From Sporosarcina sp. (GTDB lineage: Bacteria; Bacillota; Bacilli; Bacillales_A; Planococcaceae): a stretch of DNA of 45,991 nt. Where the stretch lies: NCBI GenBank assembly GCA_029263895.1, contig JARIDO010000017.1, positions 1 through 45,991 on the forward strand, in the 5' to 3' direction. A program made the translations under genes and the position numbers. Positions 36,450 through 44,931 of the stretch are shown here, piece after piece. The notes under the pieces were generated by a model. That model made no database searches and was not told the origin of the DNA. It worked only from the letters and a program-made list of their open reading frames with translations. Position 1 is the first letter of the stretch. Every line of letters starts with the position of its first letter.

Positions 36450-37172
36450 ATGATGAACAAACAATTTATAGCAGGAATCAAGGCGGGTTCAAGCATTGCC
36501 ATCGGCTATTTTCCTATTGCTCTGACGTTTGGGCTTCTCGCAAAAACAGTTGGCTTGTCTATCATCGAGGCAACAGCAATGAGCCTTTTTGTTTACGCAG
36601 GTGCTGCACAGTATATGTCACTAAGTTTACTAGCTAAAGCAGTAGACCCGGTTTTAATTGTTCTAAGTACATTTATCGTTAATATACGACACTTTCTTAT
36701 GACGGCTTCACTCAACGAAAAGATGCAACCTGCACCGAAGTGGGTGAAATCCATTTACGCATTTGGAATTACCGATGAATCATTTTCCGTTCTTGCCACG
36801 AGTAAAAACGATAAAATTTCAACTGCATACGCTTTCGGCGTAACATTCATCTCCTATAGTAGTTGGGTTACTTTTACAGCAGTAGGGCATATCATCGGAG
36901 CAAATTTACCTACATTTTTAAAAACAGCGATGTCAATTGCGTTATATGCTATGTTTATAGGGCTGCTCGTTCCATCGATGAGAGGCAATCGTAAAGTTGT
37001 TATGCTCGCAAGCATCGCTGCTATGCTTCATTGTTTATTGTACGCAATCGGAATTGAAACAGGTTGGTCTATTCTCATTTCAACATTGAGTTCAGCAATT
37101 TTAGTAGAGATTGTCTATGCAAATCGCAGAAAATCAGATGAACAATTATTTGTAAAAGAGGAGGAATCATGA
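36450..37172 (+). CDS. azlC: AzlC family branched-chain amino acid exporter, large subunit
   Basis: 240 residues, five or more membrane segments. Family blocks seen: YFPIALTFGLLAKTVGLS, FVYAGAAQYMSLSLL, NIRHFLMTASL and FGITDESFSV. AzlC with AzlD forms a LIV-E type exporter, probably of branched-chain amino acids or analogues. Two adjacent ATG codons; the ribosome site (GAAAAG or AAAGA) is weak. The stop overlaps the azlD start, so the two are translated together. Confidence 0.9.
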   Translation: MMNKQFIAGIKAGSSIAIGYFPIALTFGLLAKTVGLSIIEATAMSLFVYAGAAQYMSLSLLAKAVDPVLIVLSTFIVNIRHFLMTASLNEKMQPAPKWVKSIYAFGITDESFSVLATSKNDKISTAYAFGVTFISYSSWVTFTAVGHIIGANLPTFLKTAMSIALYAMFIGLLVPSMRGNRKVVMLASIAAMLHCLLYAIGIETGWSILISTLSSAILVEIVYANRRKSDEQLFVKEEES

Positions 37173-37480
37173 TGGGAACACAGTACTGGTGGATGCTTTT
37201 AGGGATGGCACTCGTGACGTATTTACCTCGTATGATTCCCCTAGCATTTCTCGATGAAAAGAAGCTACCACCGATAGTATCGGGTGTGTTAAAAAATATA
37301 CCTTATGCTGTTTTAGGAGCGCTTATTTTTCCCGCTGTCCTCTTTGTTCAAGATGGCAATATTCTATTCGGTGTAGTCGGTATAATTGTCGCGTTTGCAA
37401 TTGCGCTTTTAGGCGGCGGCTTGATGGTCGTTGTTTTAGGGACGATTGGAGTACTGGCCGTTTATAGTTTATTTATTTGA
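37169..37480 (+). CDS. azlD: AzlD family exporter small subunit
   Basis: 103 residues, four membrane segments; ALVTYLPRMIPLAFL is the AzlD signature. Starts in an ATGA overlap with azlC behind GAGGAGG (a second ATG follows at 37172). Obligate partner of AzlC in the known two-component exporters. Confidence 0.9.
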   Translation: MMGTQYWWMLLGMALVTYLPRMIPLAFLDEKKLPPIVSGVLKNIPYAVLGALIFPAVLFVQDGNILFGVVGIIVAFAIALLGGGLMVVVLGTIGVLAVYSLFI

Positions 37481-37522
37481 ATGACTTACATTCATTGAAT
37501 GATTGATAGTTAGAAAATGGTG

Positions 37523-37655
37523 CGCGCCTATAAAAATGATATATCGCTCGTAAAACCTCTTAAATCGTCCGTAAAAATCAATTACCGCTCATAATCATAC
37601 GTAAAACGCCCGCAATTTCGCATCTTCGTCCGTAAGCTCTAAAAATCGCCCGAAA
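37523..37655 (-). repeat. Diverged copy of the phased 20/21-bp core array
   Basis: Read on the minus strand, TTACGGACGA, TTGCGGGCGT, TTTCGGGCGA and similar cores recur with plus-strand starts at 37525, 37545, 37566, 37586, 37607, 37627 and 37647: steps of 20, 21, 20, 21, 20 and 20. Sequence between cores is unrelated to the large array. Like the large array it lies between convergent genes (azlD and csbA) and before a terminator. The rest of 37481-37732 shows nothing else. Confidence 0.75.
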
Positions 37656-37732
37656 TAAGCAGCAACTTTTTTCGGATTTATCGTTCATTTCACTATTTAA
37701 TTTACATAACTATATTTAAATTTATCATCTTC

Positions 37733-37780
37733 AAAAGAACTCCATTTTGAACAATTTAATGTTCAAAGTGGAGTCCTTTT
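37733..37780. terminator. Bidirectional terminator between azlD and csbA
   Basis: AAAAGaACTCCAtTTTGAACA pairs with TGTTCAAAgTGGAGTcCTTTT around a six-base loop; both strands end in T. Confidence 0.82.
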
Positions 37781-37813
37781 ATTATCTTAAAAGTGTGTTG
37801 CGATAATCGTTTA

Positions 37814-38056
37814 TCAATCTTGCTCTCTAGCTCTCTTCACCATCTGTGTCGCATACCAAAAACCAATTGTTAGTGACAATGCATCCGCACCATAGAGTAT
37901 CCAATTATGTGTATACCCTGCATACACTGACGCCGCGATTAATGCAAGTGTCAAAATTAAACCTACAATATGATGGAATGTAACGCGTGTAAAAAAAACA
38001 ACGAGCAATCCCGGTAAAATCATTGCGAGTAGTAATTTTGTTTCGAATGATTCCAT
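37814..38056 (-). CDS. csbA: CsbA general-stress membrane protein
   Basis: 80 residues from the ATG at 38056 after GGAAGGA. Three membrane segments; LPGLLVVFFTRVTFHHIVGL closely resembles Bacillus subtilis CsbA, a sigma-B controlled membrane protein of unknown function. 25 bases after minJ, likely one transcript. No sigma-B promoter was recognised in front of it. Confidence 0.8.
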   Translation of the reverse strand: MESFETKLLLAMILPGLLVVFFTRVTFHHIVGLILTLALIAASVYAGYTHNWILYGADALSLTIGFWYATQMVKRAREQD

Positions 38057-38081
38057 AATGTACAATCCTTCCAATTCTAAC

Positions 38082-39251
38082 TTAACGAACGACTAATAAT
38101 CCTAAACGGTGATGATCATGTCTATAGATGACTTGCTGCATTAAGCGCACTTCACCATTACGGTCAAGTACTTGAATGCGACAATGGGCGGCATTCACCT
38201 GGATTGCATCATATAGTTCTTTCTCATTTGTAACTTGAATCCCATTAACAGAACGGATTTTTTCACCCGCTTGTAGCCCCATCTTTTCACCTGGAGAACC
38301 AGGTAATACCGCCGCAATAACAACACTAGCAGAGCTTGGTGGCGCTATTAAACTACCACTACGTTCATGAACCGATGTATAAATTGAAATGGCTATTCGT
38401 GTAATTACACCAATTAATAGTGCAATCCATCCTAACATTGGTAGCCATATAGCAGATATGCCTACAACGATGACACCCACTCCAGTCCAAACAATCGCTT
38501 TTCCAACTTTCGGCATTAACACATCTGGAAATGTAGCACGAGCAATTTGTGAAAAACCAATAATAAGTGGTATTGGTAAAAAACTAAATTGACTCTCATT
38601 TAGCGTAAACTGTGGCCAATACGGTAAGTAATTCGAAATCATATCTCCGGGTATAAGAAAAACGACAGGTAGTAGCCAAAGTCGCTTCACTTTAAAGGAA
38701 GCAGCGCGCATCCCTCGATTTGTTTGAACGAGGAATGGAGATGCATATTTTGAAGTATGGCGAGCAATCAGCATCCCTTCCACAACTAATAACAAACCTG
38801 CAATGATTGGAATCGTTAGTGCCATATCACCTGAAATATCAAAACTTCCCAAACTCCAGCGCTGAGTTATACTATTATTATCGAATTTATTTAGGATAAA
38901 CATCCCTATTGTTGCAATTGCTATAAAATAGATTGGAGAAGCTACTTTGTAAAAGAACGATAAGAGTGTCACTACCATTACAATTGACATAAGAGCAAGC
39001 AAAATCGGCTCAACTACTAATCCAATACCACAAAATAATATAGAGAGTACTAACGCATACGGCCATGATTCAGCCAGCACTTTTTTAAGTTCTGTAATTC
39101 CCGGTAGCACACGTACTTTAAAACTGCGTCGCTCCTGCTTCACTCGGAAATAGCCTACTCCAACAGCTACGATTAACGTAACGATTAGAACTGGATTCAG
39201 AATAAACAGCAATACCGCTTCAAGTATATCAAACCCTATTTTCTCAGACAT
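38082..39251 (-). CDS. minJ: PDZ-domain polar/division protein MinJ
   Basis: 389 residues: multiple membrane segments in the first 300 residues and a C-terminal PDZ domain (about 300-385: AVLPGSPGEKMGLQAGEKIRS, then INGIQV-like SVNGIQV). MinJ links DivIVA to MinD at poles and septa in Bacillus subtilis. The N-terminal FILNPVLIVTLIVAVGVGY and length fit MinJ. Located between ctpB and csbA, as I recall for the yvjB-yvjD region. Alternative: a generic PDZ membrane protein. Confidence 0.82.
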   Translation of the reverse strand: MSEKIGFDILEAVLLFILNPVLIVTLIVAVGVGYFRVKQERRSFKVRVLPGITELKKVLAESWPYALVLSILFCGIGLVVEPILLALMSIVMVVTLLSFFYKVASPIYFIAIATIGMFILNKFDNNSITQRWSLGSFDISGDMALTIPIIAGLLLVVEGMLIARHTSKYASPFLVQTNRGMRAASFKVKRLWLLPVVFLIPGDMISNYLPYWPQFTLNESQFSFLPIPLIIGFSQIARATFPDVLMPKVGKAIVWTGVGVIVVGISAIWLPMLGWIALLIGVITRIAISIYTSVHERSGSLIAPPSSASVVIAAVLPGSPGEKMGLQAGEKIRSVNGIQVTNEKELYDAIQVNAAHCRIQVLDRNGEVRLMQQVIYRHDHHRLGLLVVR

Positions 39252-39660
39252 GTACCTTCACCATCCCATTCTATACAACGACCATTACTATTCATTGTAA
39301 CAAAAGATTGACCCTGTATGTACATCATTTGATAAGAAATGGCAAAATCAAGTTAAATAATATATTCAGCTGAATCAATTTCACGATAGCAAAATTAACC
39401 ATTAGATCTTAATAAAAACGGTTGAAACATAAAGTGGCATTCGATAAGTGATGTTTACGGACGATAGTTGATTTTCATGGGCATATTAAGGGATTTTACG
39501 CGCGCGTAATTATTTAGCTCACATCCAATCGGAGCAATAGTTCCGTTGATATATTTTAATACGATTAGTTGTAAAGAACTGCATCTTTTGAATTAAAATA
39601 AGTAGTTATGAAATTGAACCAGCTATAAAGGAAATATCATTATCTTTTTGAATATCCATA
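39252..39660. other. Intergenic region with a three-unit relic of the phased repeat
   Basis: No gene is seen in this stretch between minJ and the ctpB terminator. Plus-strand cores ACGGACGA (39457), ATGGGCAT (39477) and ACGCGCGC (39498) lie 20 and 21 bp apart, each preceded by a T-rich run, as in the other two arrays. A TACAAT on the minus strand at 39294-39299 may belong to the minJ promoter. Confidence 0.5.
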
Positions 39661-39663
39661 CAA

Positions 39664-39692
39664 AAAAACTTCCGATAGCTAAATCGGAAGTT
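39664..39692 (-). terminator. Terminator of ctpB
   Basis: AACTTCCGAT / ATCGGAAGTT, ten-bp stem with a six-base loop overlapping the ctpB stop; T7 follows on the minus strand. Confidence 0.85.
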
Positions 39693-41130
39693 ACTTCGAC
39701 TTCATTTTTTGATGAATGTAGCCCACCGCCATTTGCAATTGATCATCATTTTCTTGATCTGCCCTAAACTTTTCTACTTCCTCTTTAAGTGTAACGAAGA
39801 ATTCTCGATCCATCAGCTGGTCAACATTCACTTTTGCGGCAGATCTAAAAGACTGAACTGCATCAACCGTAGACTCGTCAAGATAGCCATCTTTTCGCGA
39901 TAAACTATATCCCATTCCCATTAATAATCGTTGTGCGTACGCAATATCTTCATCGAAATCACCCAACTTATAGCTACCTGTAGAAATCCGTATATGTTCC
40001 GTAAATAGTAAATTCTGTTCAACAGCTAAATCGGGGTTAATACCTTTCCCGTGAATCCATTGCTCTTTTGGCGTTAGCCATTTATGTGTCGATAACTTGA
40101 CTTCTCCACCATTAGACAAATCGATTGTATCTTGAACTGTCCCTTTTCCAAAGCTAGTCGTTCCAGTGATATATGCACGCTTTAAATCCTTTAACGCGCC
40201 ACTGAGCACTTCACTAGCAGATGCACTTCCTTTATCTTGCATAAGAACAATCGGCATTTTTTTCAACTTTTCATCATAGGGAATCTCCGTACTTTCTTCA
40301 GTTACTAACGGAGTCAACATTCCTTTGGCATCTTGCATATAAGCAAAAATCGAATCCACTTGTACCAAACTACCCGCAATGTCTCCGACTGTATGAAGAT
40401 AACCACCTGGATTGCCGCGGACGTCAATAATCAAAGCCTCCGCACCTTCTTTAATTAACTTATCCGTCGCTACTTTCCATTCTTTTGCACTCTCTTCCCC
40501 AAATGTTGTAATCGATATGTAACCGATTTTATCTTTTCGTTCTTTAATAATTTTCGGGAAAACTGTTTTCACGGATATCGTGTCACGCACTACATTCAGT
40601 TCAATATGCTTTTCATCATCCGGTCGAAAAATTGTCATTTTCACCGTTGTTCCTTTTTTTCCACGAATTCTTTGGACGACATTCTTAAGGGAATCTCCTT
40701 CAAGACGTTCACCATCGATGCGCACAATCTCATCATATGGTCGCAAACCAGCTTTTTCAGCAGGCGACGATTTAACTGGAGCAACAATAATGAACTTTCC
40801 ATTTGAACGCGTAATTTCAGCTCCAATACCAATGCGTTCACTTGCAAGAGACTCTTTGTGTGCAGCGGCCTCATCTTTCGAGAAATACGTAGAATAAGGG
40901 TCACCAATGACATCTGTCATCCCTCTCAATGCGCCTTCAATTAGCAAATCCTCATCTACAGAATAGACACCCTTTTTTTTAATAATATCGTACGCTTCAT
41001 CAATGACGCCAAATGAACTTTGATTGGCATCCCCTTTCGTCTCACTCGCAGAACAACCATCCAGCAGCAAAAATAAGGCAACGGCTAGAACAGCAAGTGT
41101 TATAAACGCAAAAAAACGACTTCTCCGCAT
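39691..41130 (-). CDS. ctpB: S41 carboxy-terminal processing protease CtpB
   Basis: 479 residues: N-terminal membrane anchor (about 6-24), PDZ domain (about 95-185), S41 protease with catalytic Ser304 in KGSASASEVLSGA, Lys329 in TSFGKGTVQ and Gln333, then a C-terminal peptidoglycan-binding domain (AQRLLMGMGYSLSRKDGYLD). LDGC after the helix looks like a lipobox but has Asp at -2. CtpB-type proteases act outside the membrane, for example on SpoIVFA in sporulating bacilli. The ATG is 11 bases after GGAGGAGGG. Confidence 0.92.
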   Translation of the reverse strand: MRRSRFFAFITLAVLAVALFLLLDGCSASETKGDANQSSFGVIDEAYDIIKKKGVYSVDEDLLIEGALRGMTDVIGDPYSTYFSKDEAAAHKESLASERIGIGAEITRSNGKFIIVAPVKSSPAEKAGLRPYDEIVRIDGERLEGDSLKNVVQRIRGKKGTTVKMTIFRPDDEKHIELNVVRDTISVKTVFPKIIKERKDKIGYISITTFGEESAKEWKVATDKLIKEGAEALIIDVRGNPGGYLHTVGDIAGSLVQVDSIFAYMQDAKGMLTPLVTEESTEIPYDEKLKKMPIVLMQDKGSASASEVLSGALKDLKRAYITGTTSFGKGTVQDTIDLSNGGEVKLSTHKWLTPKEQWIHGKGINPDLAVEQNLLFTEHIRISTGSYKLGDFDEDIAYAQRLLMGMGYSLSRKDGYLDESTVDAVQSFRSAAKVNVDQLMDREFFVTLKEEVEKFRADQENDDQLQMAVGYIHQKMKSK

Positions 41131-41263
41131 AATCTACTAATCCCTCCTCCATCCACTATATGAACGAAAAAAGAACAATACGACAAGCTCTTTGTGACTG
41201 ATTGATTTAAGAGTTTAAGTGAAAAATCGAACTAGTAAATGGCACTTTACACCAATAGAGAAA

Positions 41264-41290
41264 ATAAAAACCCTACACGAAGTAGGGTTT
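41264..41290 (-). terminator. Terminator of the tlpA gene
   Basis: AAACCCTAC / GTAGGGTTT with a five-base loop, then a T-rich tail on the minus strand. Confidence 0.83.
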
Positions 41291-41298
41291 CACAACAA

Positions 41299-41877
41299 TT
41301 AATGCAACGTATCGACTACTTGCTTCATAATCTTTTCATCCATTGGACCGATAATTTGTTGACCAATTGTTCCATCTGTATTCAGTAAGTATGTCGTTGG
41401 GATTGGAATAATTTTATAAGCATCCATCACTGCGCCATCTTGATCTAACGGAATTGGAAATGTTAGACCGTAAGCTTTAATAAAATCTTTCACGGCATCA
41501 ACGCCCATTTTCTCAGTCGTTGTCATATTAACGGCTATAACTTCAACATTTTCATTTTTATTGTTTTTATAAAACTGCTCCATATGTGGCATTTCCGCTT
41601 TACATGGTCCACACCAAGAAGCCCAGAAGTTTAAAATTATTTTCTTCCCTTTTAAGTCTGATAATTTCACTTGATCACCGGCTACTGTTGTAAGTTCAAA
41701 ATCAGGAGGTGTGTCGCCTTTGCCTAATCCTTTTGTCGTATCTGTATCAGGTTGACTCGTTCCAAGTTGCTCCGTTGGAATAGGTTCTGTTTTCTCTAAA
41801 TTCGTTTTCACCATGATTACAACTAATGTACCAATGAGTAATGTGGCTATAATATAGCCGAAAACTTTTTTATTCAT
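41299..41877 (-). CDS. TlpA/ResA-like membrane-anchored thioredoxin
   Basis: 192 residues: N-terminal membrane anchor (about 7-23), Ser/Thr/Asp-rich linker, thioredoxin fold of the AhpC/TSA-Redoxin type with active site WCGPC (Cys89 and Cys92) and cis-proline in PIPTTYLL. Faces outside the membrane, where relatives reduce apocytochrome c (ResA) or other disulfides (StoA, TlpA). The ATG lies in the last codons of the upstream polytopic protein (8-base overlap, GGAGG just before), so the two are coupled. The electron donor may be that partner or an unlinked CcdA. Confidence 0.88.
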   Translation of the reverse strand: MNKKVFGYIIATLLIGTLVVIMVKTNLEKTEPIPTEQLGTSQPDTDTTKGLGKGDTPPDFELTTVAGDQVKLSDLKGKKIILNFWASWCGPCKAEMPHMEQFYKNNKNENVEVIAVNMTTTEKMGVDAVKDFIKAYGLTFPIPLDQDGAVMDAYKIIPIPTTYLLNTDGTIGQQIIGPMDEKIMKQVVDTLH

Positions 41878-42529
41878 TGTTATTCCTCCAATTCAATTCT
41901 TTACGACTATTTGCGAAGTATACAAATCCCACAAACACACTGACACTAATTGACGTAACAAGTGGCGTAGACAAATAGGATATCGACTGCATTGATGCAA
42001 TAAATCCATGTACTGCAATAAAGAATACAATATGTTGCACTTGCCATTTAATTGATTTTACGCTTGTAAACCAAAAAAATGCTGCGTATCCTATGAATCC
42101 AACACATGTTATGATCCGTGCTATTAGATCTCCATCATTTAAAATAACCATCGCTACTTGATAAACAGACTGGGTAAGCACTACTCCAGTAAATAATGCA
42201 AAAATCGTATTTTCTCTCAATTTCATTTTTCTCTTATCAACTAAAAATTTAACACAAACTACTACCAGACCTAGGTAAAAACCAAATACTCCTCCATGAA
42301 AATAAAGAATCGTTAAAGGTGATTGAATAACAGTTGTGAAGTCAACCAAAATCACGCTGACCTTCCATGTAATAAGTAGATAGAAGAACGCGTCTGAAAG
42401 GTATTCAGCTTCTTTTTTACCAAAGCGCAGACGCACTGCAATGTATGCAAAAACAAATGCGATGATGAGTGCAATCCAAGACGACGGCATTGTCAAATTT
42501 ACAATCGTGAAATAATCTGTGACAGGCAT
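41870..42529 (-). CDS. Polytopic membrane partner of TlpA, Lgt-like segment
   Basis: 219 residues, about seven membrane segments. I do not recognise it with certainty. The stretch ILYFHGGVFGFYLGL recalls the HGG block of prolipoprotein diacylglyceryl transferase, but the rest of Lgt's conserved residues are not seen and the protein is shorter than Lgt. It has no Cys pair like CcdA/DsbD; only scattered Cys (CVKFL, ITCVGFIG). Overlap with tlpA suggests a joint role in extracytoplasmic thiol chemistry. A 30-bp palindrome lies just before its ribosome site (AAGGGG). Confidence 0.6.
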   Translation of the reverse strand: MPVTDYFTIVNLTMPSSWIALIIAFVFAYIAVRLRFGKKEAEYLSDAFFYLLITWKVSVILVDFTTVIQSPLTILYFHGGVFGFYLGLVVVCVKFLVDKRKMKLRENTIFALFTGVVLTQSVYQVAMVILNDGDLIARIITCVGFIGYAAFFWFTSVKSIKWQVQHIVFFIAVHGFIASMQSISYLSTPLVTSISVSVFVGFVYFANSRKELNWRNNNE

Positions 42530-42547
42530 TCAAACAAAACCCCTTTT

Positions 42548-42577
42548 AAATCATATACCGTATATGGTATATGATTT
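42548..42577. promoter_or_regulatory. Perfect 12+12 palindrome upstream of the TlpA module
   Basis: AAATCATATACC (42548-42559) and GGTATATGATTT (42566-42577) around GTATAT, ending 18 bases before the start codon. It overlaps possible -10 elements (TATACC) and so looks like a repressor operator; no T-tract, so not a terminator. Confidence 0.55.
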
Positions 42578-42607
42578 AGAGCTACATTGCGAAGTATTTG
42601 ACCTATG

Positions 42608-42640
42608 AAAAAGCCTGTCCTCTTTCGAGAGGACAGGCTA
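42608..42640 (-). terminator. Terminator of ftsEX-M23
   Basis: AGCCTGTCCTCT / AGAGGACAGGCT with a four-base loop, then TTTTTC on the minus strand. Confidence 0.88.
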
Positions 42641-42713
42641 TCTATTTATTGTGTACGACTGTTTAATATATTCACTATTAAACTCAAGCTACTTTCGTTG
42701 CTTCTATCATTAT

Positions 42714-44012
42714 TTAGAATGAAACATAGCGTAATGGATTAACTGCACTTGCTCCACTAGCACTCCAACCACCAACATGGAATTCGAAGTGTAGATGTGA
42801 TCCGGTAACGGCACCTGTCGCACCCATTTTACCAATAAATTGACCTTTTTCAACAGATTGTCCTACACTTACACCAATCTGTGATAAATGTGCATATGCT
42901 GTCGTAAAGATCTGTCCATTTACGGAGTGCGTAATGGAAATAAAATTACCATATGTGCTAAAAGGTCTAGCCACAGAGACAATTCCATCGCCTGCTGCCA
43001 CTACTGGTGTCCCTACTGCATTGGAAATATCCATACCACGATGTTGTTTTTGGACATGATGAATTGGATGCATGCGCCATCCAAACGGTGAAGCCAGTCT
43101 ACCCGTTGTTGGTTTTGTCCAAGTACCGCTAGACATTGCTGGGAGATTATCAGAAGCCCCTCCGGAAGATCCGCCAGCAGCTGCTGCTGCTGCTTTACGC
43201 TGTTCTTCAGCTTTTCTAGCAAGTTCAGCAATACGGTTTTGTTCTTGCACAATTTGTGCCTCTAGTTCCGCGCTAATTTCATGTACCTCATGGAGTTCCT
43301 CTTCAAGTTGACCTTTTTCTTTCGCAAGTTTCGCTTGTTCATCTTCTAAAGCATCGACTAAGCCGTTCATTTCAACGCGTTTAGATTCTAAAGAAACTTT
43401 CATAGACTCTAAATCTTTTTTATTTTTTTCTTGAGTAGCTAGTTTCTCTTCAACTAGTATTTTGTCTTTTTCAAGTTGCTCTTTGTCTTGACTTTGCTGT
43501 TCCATAATAGACCGATCTGCATCCATCAACGTATTGACTGCTGAAAAACGGTCAATGAAGTCAGAAAAACTGTTTGCACCTAAAAGTACGTCAATATAAC
43601 TAACAGACGTTCCCTTTACTTGCATTGCTCTAACACGTTCACGCAATACAACATCACGTTCCGCAATTTTCTTTTCAAGTTCTACAATCGAAACTTGTAA
43701 CTCTTCTATTTCCGTATTGGTTTGAGTAATTTCTGTCGTTACTTGTTCAATATTCGTTTTTGTTTTATCAATTTGAACATTCATCGTCGAAATTTTCCCA
43801 GTAAGTTCTTCCGACTTCGTTTTCTTGTTTGTGATTTCTTCTTTTTTCTTATCAATCGTTGACTTTAAGTCATTCTTTTTTTGTTCAATTTGTTTCTTTT
43901 CTTTCTTCATATCAGTCAATGGATTAGCAGCTAATACCGATGGTTCACTAACCGTTATAGACAACATCAATATCGCAATCATTGCTGCTAATACTATTTT
44001 GTATGTTTTCAA
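42714..44012 (-). CDS. EnvC-like coiled-coil M23 peptidoglycan hydrolase
   Basis: 432 residues. Signal peptide (1-29), long Lys/Glu-rich coiled coil (about 33-275), an Ala-rich and Gly/Ser-rich linker, and a C-terminal M23 (LytM) domain with HRGMD (metal His and Asp) and HLHFE (metal and catalytic His), so the active site is intact. Start TTG at 44012 after a purine-rich region. It is 34 bases after ftsX; in other bacteria FtsEX directly activates coiled-coil hydrolases (EnvC, PcsB, CwlO), so this is the likely effector. Confidence 0.88.
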   Translation of the reverse strand: MKTYKIVLAAMIAILMLSITVSEPSVLAANPLTDMKKEKKQIEQKKNDLKSTIDKKKEEITNKKTKSEELTGKISTMNVQIDKTKTNIEQVTTEITQTNTEIEELQVSIVELEKKIAERDVVLRERVRAMQVKGTSVSYIDVLLGANSFSDFIDRFSAVNTLMDADRSIMEQQSQDKEQLEKDKILVEEKLATQEKNKKDLESMKVSLESKRVEMNGLVDALEDEQAKLAKEKGQLEEELHEVHEISAELEAQIVQEQNRIAELARKAEEQRKAAAAAAGGSSGGASDNLPAMSSGTWTKPTTGRLASPFGWRMHPIHHVQKQHRGMDISNAVGTPVVAAGDGIVSVARPFSTYGNFISITHSVNGQIFTTAYAHLSQIGVSVGQSVEKGQFIGKMGATGAVTGSHLHFEFHVGGWSASGASAVNPLRYVSF

Positions 44013-44046
44013 ATCCTCAAATCCCCTTTCAAACTTTTGTGTAAAT

Positions 44047-44931
44047 TCATACTTTCAGAAACTTGCGCACAGACATGAAACTACCCCATATACCGATAAA
44101 AACGCCCATGAATAACAACAGGCCATTCAATTGATAAATAAAAGGTGTAGTACTTAATAACTGAAACATCTGTCCGTCTAATTTAGGTTGCCATACGTTA
44201 TATAGTTTTATATACGTTACTGAAATAAGTAGCATTGGCAAAATAGCGCCTAAAACGCCTAACCAAATTCCTTCTATCAAAAATGGAATTCTCACAAAAT
44301 TATTAGTTGCCCCTACTAATTTCATAATCTCAATTTCCCTACCTCTAGCGACAATCGTTATACGGATTGTATTCGAGATTAGGAACATCGCAGTAAATAG
44401 CAATGCTAAAATGAGGACTAACCCAACATTTCTACTCATATTTAAAACATTAAATAGCTTTTCAATTTTCCCTTCACCATATACGACCTTATCTGTGTAG
44501 TCATATGTATCAATCTTCTTCGCAATTTCTGATGTTTGCTGCGGATTTTCTGCTTTCACAAAAAAAGCATCGCCAAGTGGATTGTTTTGCTTATATAAAT
44601 CTAGTTCGTCACCGAATGACTTGATTAACGTTTCAAGTTCAGCTTCTCTAGATGAGTAAACTACTTCAGATACGCCTGGTGTATTCTTCACTTGTTGCTC
44701 GAGTTTTTTAACCGTTGCCTCATCTGCTGCTGGATCAGTGACTACCTTAATCTCTACATCATTTTCAAGACTACTAGCAGCCAAGTTTAAATTCATCATG
44801 ATAACTAAAAATACACCGACAAGAAGTAATGTTACGGTTACAGCACTTACGGATGCAAATGTCATCCATCTATTTCTACTAATGCTTTTTAAGCTTTCTC
44901 TTGTATGTCTACCTAATGTTCTAATTTTCAT
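44047..44931 (-). CDS. ftsX: Cell-division ABC permease FtsX
   Basis: 294 residues from the ATG at 44931 after GGAGGTG; in-frame codons to 44976 lie inside ftsE. Four membrane segments (first about 21-43, then three after residue 165) and a large external loop between the first and second, with the FtsX-typical LGDAFFVKAENP. FtsX passes the ATP-hydrolysis signal of FtsE to an external peptidoglycan hydrolase. Overlaps ftsE by 11 bases; the M23 gene follows. Confidence 0.95.
   Translation of the reverse strand: MKIRTLGRHTRESLKSISRNRWMTFASVSAVTVTLLLVGVFLVIMMNLNLAASSLENDVEIKVVTDPAADEATVKKLEQQVKNTPGVSEVVYSSREAELETLIKSFGDELDLYKQNNPLGDAFFVKAENPQQTSEIAKKIDTYDYTDKVVYGEGKIEKLFNVLNMSRNVGLVLILALLFTAMFLISNTIRITIVARGREIEIMKLVGATNNFVRIPFLIEGIWLGVLGAILPMLLISVTYIKLYNVWQPKLDGQMFQLLSTTPFIYQLNGLLLFMGVFIGIWGSFMSVRKFLKV

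Noticed and set aside
41870..42529. Functional prolipoprotein diacylglyceryl transferase
   Set aside because: Only one short HGG segment is similar; length and other conserved Lgt residues do not fit.
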